A stretch of 17,560 bases of DNA, taken from the NCBI GenBank assembly GCA_910588455.1, contig CAJUPG010000044.1, forward strand, positions 1-17,560. Reading direction: 5' to 3'. This stretch comes from an uncultured Oscillospiraceae bacterium. Lineage in GTDB: Bacteria > Bacillota > Clostridia > Oscillospirales > Oscillospiraceae. Below are positions 1 to 6,425 of the stretch, in pieces. The notes below the pieces were generated by a model. That model did no database searches. It saw only the letters and a list, made by a program, of their open reading frames with translations, and was not told the origin of the DNA. Each line of letters begins with the position of its first letter. Within the stretch, counting starts at the first letter, position 1. Position numbers and translations under genes: made by a program.

Positions 1-101
1 GGGTCCAGCTGGGCGGCGAAGCAGGCCGCCGCCGTCCGGGCGAAGCCCTCGTTGGCGGAGCGGCTGGGGAACTCCAAAATGGTGTAATTATCCGGCTTCA
101 T
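1..101 (-). CDS. spoIIAB: Anti-sigma F factor SpoIIAB, N-terminal fragment (cut by window edge)
   Basis: Only the first 33 codons are in the window; the rest lies beyond base 1. The visible peptide begins MKPDNYTILEFPSRSANEGF and continues with an alanine-rich helix, which matches the start of SpoIIAB (a conserved N-x-x-x-L-E-F-P-S-x-S-x-N-E pattern). SpoIIAB is a GHKL-fold serine kinase that holds sigma F inactive in the predivisional cell and phosphorylates SpoIIAA. The start at 101 is preceded by a good AAGGAGG ribosome site, and the gene begins 16 bases after the spoIIAA stop, as in the conserved spoIIAA-spoIIAB-sigF operon. The ATP-binding motifs lie outside the window, so the call rests on the N-terminal peptide and the gene order. 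Confidence 0.85.
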   Translation of the reverse strand, partial: MKPDNYTILEFPSRSANEGFARTAAACFAAQLD

Positions 102-117
102 ATGTAAAAATGCCTCC

Positions 118-435
118 TTATTCTGATTTCTCTGCAAACAGGATCAATTTTTCCAGCCCCGCCGCCTGAAACACTTTCCGGGCCTGGGCGGGGGTGTTGC
201 ATACCTCCATGCTGCCCTCCAGCTGGCGCATCCGACGGTAGGCCCGGAGCAGAACCGCGATGCCGGAGCTGTCGGAAAACGTAAGCTGCTCCAGGTCCAG
301 CCGCAGGGACCGGGGCAGGGCGGCGTCGATCTGCCGGTCCAGCTCCCGCATGACCTCCTTGGCCCGGTGGTGATCCAGCTCCCCGGAGATGGACGCGGTG
401 AGGCAGCGCCCCTCCTCCTGACAAATGACGGGCAT
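118..435 (-). CDS. spoIIAA: Anti-sigma F factor antagonist SpoIIAA (STAS domain)
   Basis: The product is a 105-residue single STAS domain, the usual SpoIIAA length. Residues 53-59 read FSDSSGI, the STAS phosphorylation loop; Ser57 aligns with the serine that SpoIIAB phosphorylates in Bacillus subtilis SpoIIAA. When dephosphorylated by SpoIIE in the forespore, SpoIIAA binds SpoIIAB and frees sigma F, starting forespore gene expression. The ATG at 435 has a GAGGAGGGG ribosome site just upstream. spoIIAB follows 16 bases downstream on the same strand, so the two are co-transcribed. A TATAAT hexamer (470-475, minus strand) lies about 35 bases upstream, but I find no convincing -35 element or sigma H site with it. 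Other STAS antagonists, such as RsbV types, look similar; the linked spoIIAB start decides the call. Confidence 0.92.
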   Translation of the reverse strand: MPVICQEEGRCLTASISGELDHHRAKEVMRELDRQIDAALPRSLRLDLEQLTFSDSSGIAVLLRAYRRMRQLEGSMEVCNTPAQARKVFQAAGLEKLILFAEKSE

Positions 436-495
436 ATACGCCCCTCCTCTCCAAATTTTGGTAGTTAAGATTATAGGACAAGCCCGGCGCGGACC

Positions 496-524
496 TTGTC
501 AGAAAACCGGATGTGTGGTAAAAT
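496..524 (+). promoter_or_regulatory. Sigma-A-type promoter for the GH13 operon
   Basis: TTGTCA (496-501), a 17-base spacer and TAAAAT (519-524) form a near-consensus housekeeping promoter. Transcription would start near 531, giving a leader of about 35 bases before the GH13 start. It lies in the 131-base gap between the divergent spoIIA and GH13 genes. Confidence 0.7.
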
Positions 525-566
525 AATCCCGCCGGAAATTTTCGGGCAGAAATGGAGCGATCAGCT

Positions 567-1877
567 ATGTGGTTTGAAAAAAGCGTGTTTTATCAGATTT
601 ATCCCCTGGGCTTCTGCGGGGCGCCCCAGCAAAACGACGGACAGACCCTCCCCCGGATTCAAAAGGTGGCTCAGTGGGGGGAGCATATGCAGAAGCTGGG
701 GGTGGACGCCCTGTACCTGTCCCCCATCTTTGAAAGCGACGCCCACGGCTACGACACCCGGGACTACCGGAAGCTGGACTGCCGTCTGGGGACCAATGAG
801 GATTTCAAGGCGGTGTGCCGCTCCCTCCACGACCGGGGCATCCGGGTGGTGCTGGACGGCGTTTTCAACCACGTAGGCCGGGGCTTCTGGGCCTTCCGGG
901 ACGTGCAGGAGAAAAAATGGGACTCCCCCTATAAGGACTGGTTCCACATCTCCTTCGACGGCAACTCCAACTATAACGACGGCTTCTGGTATGAGGGCTG
1001 GGAGGGTCACTTCGAGCTGGTAAAGCTCAACCTGCGCAACCCCGCCGTGGTGGACTACCTGCTGGACTGCGTGAAATTCTGGGTGGAGGAATTTGACATC
1101 GACGGCCTGCGGCTGGATGTGGCCTACTGCCTGGACAAGGATTTTATCCGCCGGCTGCGGGGCTTCACCGACGGCCTGAAGCCGGAATTCTTCCTGGTGG
1201 GGGAAACCCTCCACGGGGACTACAACCAGTGGGTGGGCGACGGGATGCTCCACAGCTGCACCAACTACGAGTGCTACAAGGGCCTGTGGTCCGCCCTGAA
1301 CAGCATGAACCTGTTTGAAATCGTCCACAGTCTGAAGCGCCAGTTCGGCCCCGAGCAGTGGACCCTCTACAAAGGAAAGCACCTGCTTTGCTTCGCGGAC
1401 AACCACGACGTGACCCGGGCGGCCAGTGTGCTCACCGACCCCAACCACCTGCCCCTGATGTACGGCATTTTGTTGGGAATGCCCGGCATTCCCTGCCTTT
1501 ACTACGGCAGCGAGTGGGGGGAAAAGGCCGAGAAAAAGCAGGGAGACCCCGCCCTGCGGCCCAGCTTCGAGGCCCCGGAGTGGAACCAGCTGACGGATCT
1601 GCTCCAGGCCATGGTCAAGGCCCACCGGGAGAGCGACGCCCTGTGCTACGGTGATTTCCAGGATCTGGTGTTGACCAACAAGCAGACCATTTTCCAGCGC
1701 CGGACGGACCGCGAACGGGTACTGGTGGCAGTGAACGCCGACAGCCAGCCCTACACGGCCCATTTCAATGCCAACTGTGGCCAGGCGGTGGATTTGATTA
1801 CCGGAGCGCTCCACGACTTCGGCGGGGGCAGCGAACTGCCGCCCTACAGCGTGGCCTTTTGGAAGTGTGAACGATGA
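567..1877 (+). CDS. Cytoplasmic alpha-amylase family (GH13) glycoside hydrolase
   Basis: The 436-residue protein is a compact GH13 (beta/alpha)8-barrel enzyme acting on alpha-glucans or maltodextrins. All four GH13 signature regions are visible: LDGVFNH (about 96-102), GLRLDVA with nucleophile Asp184 (about 180-186), VGET with acid/base Glu213, and ADNHD ending in transition-state Asp281. No signal peptide is seen, so it should act on imported or stored oligosaccharides. The ATG at 567 is preferred over the in-frame ATG at 552 because GGAG lies 9 bases before 567, whereas 552 has no ribosome site. The opening WFEKSVFYQIYP is a common N-terminus of maltogenic-amylase or cyclomaltodextrinase-like members, but the usual extra N-terminal starch-binding domain is absent. 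Exact substrate is not readable from sequence. Its stop overlaps the next gene. Confidence 0.92.
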   Translation: MWFEKSVFYQIYPLGFCGAPQQNDGQTLPRIQKVAQWGEHMQKLGVDALYLSPIFESDAHGYDTRDYRKLDCRLGTNEDFKAVCRSLHDRGIRVVLDGVFNHVGRGFWAFRDVQEKKWDSPYKDWFHISFDGNSNYNDGFWYEGWEGHFELVKLNLRNPAVVDYLLDCVKFWVEEFDIDGLRLDVAYCLDKDFIRRLRGFTDGLKPEFFLVGETLHGDYNQWVGDGMLHSCTNYECYKGLWSALNSMNLFEIVHSLKRQFGPEQWTLYKGKHLLCFADNHDVTRAASVLTDPNHLPLMYGILLGMPGIPCLYYGSEWGEKAEKKQGDPALRPSFEAPEWNQLTDLLQAMVKAHRESDALCYGDFQDLVLTNKQTIFQRRTDRERVLVAVNADSQPYTAHFNANCGQAVDLITGALHDFGGGSELPPYSVAFWKCER

Positions 1878-2728
1878 AAAATTTTTACCAAGCCCTCTAT
1901 CAGTCCCTGCAAGGGGGCCAGCGGGGCCTGTCCGTCCCCCAGCCGCCCCTGGAGGAGCTGGCCCGGACCCTGGCCGCCAGCCGGCGGGCCCTGGTGCTGA
2001 CCGGCTTTCCCATTGACTGCGGGGACCACGTGATTGGCGAGACGGATGGTCCCTGCGGCGCGGCGGAGATCGTCCGGGCCCTGACCGCCCTGGGCTGCCA
2101 GGTGACCGTTGTCACTGACGGGCCCTCCCTTCCCCTGCTGCGGGCGGCCCTGGACCAGACGGCCCCCGAGACCCCCTTGGAGGAGGTTCCCATGGAGGGC
2201 ACGGAGGCTTTTGTTCAGGCCCTGTGGGACCGGATTCAGCCGGACCTGTTCCTGACCATCGAGCGGCCCGGCAAAGCGGCCAACGGGCATTTTCACAATA
2301 TGCGGGGCGCCGTGATTGACGCTATGACCGCGGATACGGACTGCCTGCTGACCCTGGCGGCGGAGCGGGGGTGCGTCACCGTGGCCATCGGGGACGGGGG
2401 CAACGAGCTGGGCATGGGGGCGCTGCTGCCGGAGATTGCAGCGGGCGTCCCCCACGGGGCGGAAATCGGGGCGGTCCTCCCCGCCCAGTACACCCTGGCG
2501 GCGGGGGTCTCCAACTGGTGGGGGCCCGGGCTGGCGGCTCTGCTGTCCCACGAGACCGGGCGGAATCTGATGCTGACCCAGGCGGAGGACCGGGCGCTGC
2601 TCCAGGCTGTGGTGGACGCAGGCGCGGTGGACGGCTGCACCAAGGAGCGTACCCTGTCCGTAGACGGATACCCGGTGACGGTCCAGCTGGAGCTGCGCCG
2701 GCGACTGGAGGAGCTTTTGGGGCAGTAG
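1874..2728 (+). CDS. D-glutamate cyclase-like protein (DUF4392)
   Basis: The 284-residue protein matches the DUF4392 family, the C-terminal domain of the mammalian mitochondrial D-glutamate cyclase (DGLUCY). Characteristic motifs are visible in order: TGFPI (43-47), ETDGPCGA (56-63), ERPG (130-133), HNMRG (141-145), IGDGGNELGMG (172-182) and GVSNWWG (211-217). The known family activity is conversion of D-glutamate to 5-oxo-D-proline; whether this bacterial single-domain member does that is an inference. It looks soluble and cytoplasmic. The start ATG overlaps the GH13 stop as ATGA (1874-1877), so translation is probably coupled to the amylase gene even though the two have no obvious shared pathway. 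Expression should end at the hairpin at 2771-2821. Confidence 0.85.
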   Translation: MKNFYQALYQSLQGGQRGLSVPQPPLEELARTLAASRRALVLTGFPIDCGDHVIGETDGPCGAAEIVRALTALGCQVTVVTDGPSLPLLRAALDQTAPETPLEEVPMEGTEAFVQALWDRIQPDLFLTIERPGKAANGHFHNMRGAVIDAMTADTDCLLTLAAERGCVTVAIGDGGNELGMGALLPEIAAGVPHGAEIGAVLPAQYTLAAGVSNWWGPGLAALLSHETGRNLMLTQAEDRALLQAVVDAGAVDGCTKERTLSVDGYPVTVQLELRRRLEELLGQ

Positions 2729-2747
2729 CAAAATTTTATATTTTACG

Positions 2748-2758
2748 ACTACAGTAGT
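2748..2758. promoter_or_regulatory. Putative BlaI-family operator dyad
   Basis: ACTAC-A-GTAGT is a perfect 11-bp dyad immediately upstream of the -35 element of the BlaI-type gene. The half-site ACTACAG recurs at 2804-2810 and, inverted with one mismatch, at 2777-2783. BlaI, MecI and CopY repressors bind TACA/TGTA-type dyads overlapping their own promoters, so autoregulation is the likely role. Binding is inferred from motif and position. Confidence 0.6.
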
Positions 2759-2759
2759 A

Positions 2760-2788
2760 TTGACAAAAGCACAAGACTGTGGTAGTAT
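2760..2788 (+). promoter_or_regulatory. Sigma-A-type promoter of the blaI-M56 operon
   Basis: TTGACA (2760-2765) is a perfect -35 element. It is followed by a 17-base spacer and TAGTAT (2783-2788) as a weaker -10. Start of transcription would fall near 2795, inside the loop of the palindrome at 2771-2816. The dyad at 2748-2758 abuts the -35 and the left arm of the palindrome covers the -10, so a bound repressor would block polymerase at both sites. Confidence 0.7.
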
Positions 2789-2821
2789 CACGATAGTGGT
2801 ACTACTACAGTCTTGTTTTTT
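2771..2821 (+). terminator. Long hairpin with T-run, terminator overlapping the operator region
   Basis: Arms 2771-2791 and 2796-2816 pair along all 21 positions, 19 Watson-Crick and 2 G-T wobbles, around a GATA loop, and the right arm runs into six Ts (2816-2821). This fits a rho-independent terminator for the GH13-DUF4392 operon. The arms also contain the TAGTA/TACTA repeats expected of a BlaI-type operator and the -10 of the next promoter, so the site may work both as RNA and as DNA. Confidence 0.7.
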
Positions 2822-2840
2822 ATGGAAAGGGGCCCTGATT

Positions 2841-3200
2841 ATGGCGGAAAAATTGTTCGACTCGGAATTGAAGGTGATGGGCGTTCTCTGGCGGGAGGGC
2901 GACACCACCGCCAAGCACATCGCCGACGTGCTCATTGAGCAGGTGGGCTGGAACCGGAACACCACCTACACCCTCATTAAGCGCTGCATGAAGAAGGGGG
3001 CCATCGCCCGGAAGGAACCTAACTTCATGTGCCACGCGCTGGTAGAGAAGGAGGCCGTACAAGAAGCGGAGACAAATGAACTGATCGACCGTATCTTCGA
3101 CGGCTCAGAGGATAAGCTCTTCGCCGCCCTGCTGGGGCGCAAAAAGCTATCCGCGCAGCAGATTGCAAAATTGAAGGACATTGTGGGAGAGCTGGAATAA
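2841..3200 (+). CDS. BlaI/MecI/CopY family transcriptional repressor
   Basis: This 119-residue winged-helix protein has the size and layout of BlaI/MecI repressors. Residues 7-14 (DSELKVMG) form the typical opening helix, GWNRNTTYTLIKRCMKKGAI (36-55) covers the recognition helix and following turn, and the C-terminal helices (about 69-119) should dimerise. Family members repress their own operon and are cleaved after the partner M56 protease senses a signal. The ATG at 2841 is preceded by GGAAAGGGG. The partner protease begins 11 bases after the stop. Upstream operator-like dyads (2748-2758 and 2771-2816) indicate autorepression. There is no beta-lactamase or mecA-like gene beside it, so the target is not necessarily a resistance gene, and I give no gene symbol. 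Confidence 0.9.
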   Translation: MAEKLFDSELKVMGVLWREGDTTAKHIADVLIEQVGWNRNTTYTLIKRCMKKGAIARKEPNFMCHALVEKEAVQEAETNELIDRIFDGSEDKLFAALLGRKKLSAQQIAKLKDIVGELE

Positions 3201-3210
3201 GGAGGACGCG

Positions 3211-5958
3211 ATGAATCTGCTGCAAATGAGTTTCACCGGCGGCGTTTTGATTGCCGTTATCACCGTTCTGCGGGCGGCGACCCTCAGCCGCCTGCCCAAG
3301 AAGGCCTTTCTGGCCCTGTGGGCGGTGGTTCTGGTCCGGCTGCTGGTCCCCTTTTCCCTGCCGTCCGTGTTCAGCGTGTACACCTATGTGGAGCCCGCCC
3401 CGCCCCCGGCGCTGGCCCAGCCGGTAAGGCCGGTGCAGCCCGTTCAGACCCCGGTTCAGGTCCCCGCGGTGAGCGCTCCCGGGGTAACCACCCCCGCGCC
3501 GGAGCCGGAGGCGGAACCGCTGGTCCCCGTGGAGATTCTCCTGTGGGGGCTGGGGGCCGGGGTGTGCCTGGCGTACTTCGGGTTCTCCTACTGGAAGTGC
3601 CGCCGGGAATTTGAGATCTCCCTGCCCGTGGAGGGTTTTGCGGTCCGGACGGCCAGGTCCCGGCGGGCCGTGTGCCTGCGGCAGTCGGACCGGATCTCCG
3701 CGCCGCTGACCTATGGGATCCTGCATCCGGTTATCTTGATGCCGAAAAATACAAATTGGAATGACAAAACCACGCTGCAATATGTGCTGGCCCACGAACT
3801 GGTCCACATCCGGCGCTTTGACGCGGCCACCAAGCTGGTGCTGACCGGGGCGGTATGCGTCCACTGGTTCAACCCCCTGGTGTGGGTGATGTATATCCTG
3901 GCCAACCGGGATCTGGAGCTGTCCTGCGATGAGGAGGTGGTCCGGCAGTTCGGGCTGAACGCCCGGAGCGCCTACGCCATGACCCTCATTGGCATGGAGG
4001 AACAGCGGAGCGGACTTTCGGGGCTGTACAGCTGCTTCAACAAAAACGCCATGGAAGAAAGGATTACAGCCATTATGAAAACAAAAAAGCTGACCATTTC
4101 GGCGGTATGCGCCGCACTGGTGCTGGTGATCGGGATTACGGCGGCCTTCGCCACCTCCGCCATGCCCGAAAAAACGGACGCGTGGCTAATCCCCGGCTTT
4201 ACCCTGGAGGAGAGCGAGACATTGCGGTCCATCTGGTGCGATGGCGATGAGGAACTGACCGTTGCCCAGTACCGGGATAAGGTCCTGAAGCTGCGGGACG
4301 ACCCGGCGGTGGAGGCCCTGTTCCAGCGGCTGGACGCGGCCCTGCGGGACCACAGCCTGGACGGCGCCAGAAGAGACAACCAGACCCTCAACGAATTTTT
4401 GATGTGTTATACCGACCTGTGCAAGCCTCTGCTGTTCGGCGACAGCTATACCTTTCACTTTACCCATTACGGTCCCAGCGGGGACGCGCTCACCGGCGTC
4501 CCCTGGCTGGAGTGCGAGAATCAACTCACTGTATTAAAACCGGAAATTTTAACCGTCCGGACTTATAACGACGCCCGTCTGGACATTTTCGGCTCCCTTA
4601 GCCGGGTCTGGGACGGGACCACGCAGACTATTGACGCTGTTGAGCTGGAATGCCAGCGGCTGATGGAAAAGTGGAACAGTGAAACGATGATCGCTGCAAT
4701 CTCCGCGGTGGTCCGTGAGGGCTGGGAAGAAGATCTGCTGGAGGACCTCGCCCAAAACTGGGACCAGCTTCTGGCCCCCTACCTCCCCTTCGGCCTGAGC
4801 ATTGAGCTGAATCTCCGGGCCGCGCTGGAGGGCAGCGGCCTGCGCATGACCTACCAGGGCTATGTGGTCCGGGGCATCGTGGACGGCGAGAACTGGATCA
4901 CCGAAACGGCGGGCAGCACCCACTTCAACCCCGATTCCATCGAGCTGTTCGTTGTCCGGGACGCAAACGGAAATTTGATCGGCCTGCGGCTCCCCACGGA
5001 GGAGGAGAACAGCCAGTATTGGAAGAAGCGGGTCTGGACCAGCTTCAGCAAGAGCCTGAGCAGCCAGTTTTATGAAGGCCGGAGAACGGTCCCCGGCACA
5101 AAGGAAGATTACGAAACGTTATTCCGCTCTGTGAAAATTACAGGATATAAAGGCCTGTCCCTGAAAGAGTTCAACGCACTGGTGCTGAACTGGGGCAACA
5201 AGTATTTCAACGCCTATGAGAGCATTGGGGAGGACACCGACCGGAGCGAGTTCCCCATGAAGCTGTCCGAAGAGGAGCTGGAGTTTTTACGGCTGACCAT
5301 GCCTCTGTCCCAGGAAGAAAACTACCGGATAATCCAGAGCATCCAAACCGACAGTCCGCCGGAGGACCCCTGGGTAGCCGGTGAGCAGGTGGAACGCAGC
5401 GATGGGGAATGGGCCTGGTGCAATTTGTGGTATCAGTTTTCCTACCATGTGGCGGACAAGAACGTTATGACCGTGGCGGAGCGGGACCGCCGGGTAGGCG
5501 GTTTCATGGGTGAGGTGAAGAACTTCTTCCAAGAGATGGATTTTGATGTACTGATGCGGCTGAGTGAAGCCGATGTAGTGAAGAAAATGCAGGAATTTGC
5601 CAAGAAGTACAGCGACAAGCAGCTGACCATCGCCGTAGATGAGAATCTGGTGCAGTTTGAGTCCATGGACGAGCGGGGCACCCATGTTTCGGCGGAGAAT
5701 ACCGCCATCCGATTGGTCCAGGCGGCCGCAGAGACCATCCGGCAGACCGGTGATGAGGCCATTGCTGCGGAGCTGCTTGGTGCGAACTATGCGCAGGGGC
5801 TTTTGTGGCTGGACTATGACGAAAACTGGGAAGTGTCCTCCGACGGACCGTACCGCTTGACCGCCCAGGGCGTCCCGTATGCAGAGCCGAATACGGTGCG
5901 GGTAGCAATGGCGCGGGAGGACGGCAGCACATTGTATGAGGAGATCGTGACCTGGTAG
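3211..5958 (+). CDS. M56 family (BlaR1-like) membrane metalloprotease sensor with large C-terminal region
   Basis: The 915-residue product is the signal-transducing partner of the BlaI-type repressor. Two N-terminal membrane segments (about 4-22 and 32-50), a proline-rich stretch (60-103) and a third segment (106-126) precede the cytoplasmic M56 zinc protease: HELVH (195-199) supplies two zinc ligands and Glu196, and ELSCDE (236-241) the third ligand, Glu236. A last membrane helix (about 294-316) leads into some 600 residues predicted outside the cell. This region lacks the SxxK/SxN/KTG motifs of the BlaR1 penicillin-binding domain, so the signal is unknown. The ATG at 3211 follows GGAGGA. 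The frame ends at TAG 5956-5958 but stays open for 97 more codons, so the protein may be truncated relative to its ancestor. Confidence 0.88.
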   Translation: MNLLQMSFTGGVLIAVITVLRAATLSRLPKKAFLALWAVVLVRLLVPFSLPSVFSVYTYVEPAPPPALAQPVRPVQPVQTPVQVPAVSAPGVTTPAPEPEAEPLVPVEILLWGLGAGVCLAYFGFSYWKCRREFEISLPVEGFAVRTARSRRAVCLRQSDRISAPLTYGILHPVILMPKNTNWNDKTTLQYVLAHELVHIRRFDAATKLVLTGAVCVHWFNPLVWVMYILANRDLELSCDEEVVRQFGLNARSAYAMTLIGMEEQRSGLSGLYSCFNKNAMEERITAIMKTKKLTISAVCAALVLVIGITAAFATSAMPEKTDAWLIPGFTLEESETLRSIWCDGDEELTVAQYRDKVLKLRDDPAVEALFQRLDAALRDHSLDGARRDNQTLNEFLMCYTDLCKPLLFGDSYTFHFTHYGPSGDALTGVPWLECENQLTVLKPEILTVRTYNDARLDIFGSLSRVWDGTTQTIDAVELECQRLMEKWNSETMIAAISAVVREGWEEDLLEDLAQNWDQLLAPYLPFGLSIELNLRAALEGSGLRMTYQGYVVRGIVDGENWITETAGSTHFNPDSIELFVVRDANGNLIGLRLPTEEENSQYWKKRVWTSFSKSLSSQFYEGRRTVPGTKEDYETLFRSVKITGYKGLSLKEFNALVLNWGNKYFNAYESIGEDTDRSEFPMKLSEEELEFLRLTMPLSQEENYRIIQSIQTDSPPEDPWVAGEQVERSDGEWAWCNLWYQFSYHVADKNVMTVAERDRRVGGFMGEVKNFFQEMDFDVLMRLSEADVVKKMQEFAKKYSDKQLTIAVDENLVQFESMDERGTHVSAENTAIRLVQAAAETIRQTGDEAIAAELLGANYAQGLLWLDYDENWEVSSDGPYRLTAQGVPYAEPNTVRVAMAREDGSTLYEEIVTW

Positions 5959-6252
5959 GCGAAAACCACCCAGCCGGAAACCGATGAAATGATCCCCGCA
6001 CGGGGGCGGGGCGGTGGGCCGGCCGGTCCCTGGACCAGTGGATACGTCCGCAAATCGGAGCTTGAACTTATTTTGAATGATCTGGACGGCCCGAAAAGCT
6101 CGGGCGACGGATACATTACGCTGTACGACGAAAATGGAAGCTTTAACGGCTCCTTCTACATCAAAGAAGATGTCTGGGAGTACAAATATAACACCAGAGG
6201 CGAGCTGATGGCCTCCGATGGATACAAGGAGTACCAGAACAGGCCAGAGTAG
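5959..6252 (+). pseudogene. In-frame continuation of the M56 sensor gene behind an amber stop
   Basis: These 97 codons follow TAG 5956-5958 in the same frame and end at TAG 6250-6252. The translated tail looks like real protein: AKTTQPETDE, a Gly/Arg-rich patch, then GYVRKSELELILNDLDG and GYITLYDENGSFNGSFYIKED. The aromatic beta-strand pattern resembles the C-terminal ends of secreted Clostridia sensor proteins, from memory. One C-to-T change would turn CAG (Gln) into the TAG, giving an uninterrupted product of about 1013 residues. An internal ATG at 5989 has no ribosome site, so a separate small gene is less likely. It could be a nonsense mutation, a sequencing error or, less likely, a readthrough site. 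Confidence 0.6.
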
Positions 6253-6335
6253 CAGGGCTGGGATTAAATGGGCCTCTCTCCCCATACAATCCTTTTCTTC
6301 GACAAAATCTTAACATATCTTCATATTTTGGAGAA

Positions 6336-6364
6336 TTGACTTTTCTCTGAAAACAGGCTAAAAT
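6336..6364 (+). promoter_or_regulatory. Sigma-A-type promoter of the SLH repeat protein
   Basis: TTGACT (6336-6341), a 17-base spacer and TAAAAT (6359-6364) make a strong housekeeping promoter in an AT-rich patch unlike its surroundings. The expected transcript start near 6371 leaves a leader of about 55 bases. The preceding stretch 6253-6335 holds no gene and no convincing terminator. Confidence 0.75.
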
Positions 6365-6425
6365 AGACCTCACTACATCCCCGAAGCGTTCCGCGCCCGG
6401 GGAGGATGAAAAGGAGTTTACGAGT

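Noticed and set aside
470..475. TATAAT on the minus strand as a spoIIA promoter
   Set aside because: No acceptable -35 hexamer lies 16-18 bases upstream, and no sigma H-type AGGA/GAAT pair is evident, so I did not list a promoter.
561..1814. Long antisense frame opposite the GH13 gene
   Set aside because: Composition bias (Val, Gly, His, Gln-rich), no family resemblance and full overlap with a gene having all GH13 motifs show it to be a shadow.
5989..6252. Separate 87-residue gene after the M56 sensor
   Set aside because: It shares the exact frame of the preceding gene, its ATG has no ribosome site and the open frame extends back to the TAG at 5956, so continuation of the sensor gene is the simpler reading.
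6268..6284. Small ATGGG/CCCAT hairpin as a terminator of the blaI-M56 operon
   Set aside because: The stem is only 5 bp and the following T-rich stretch is broken; too weak to call.
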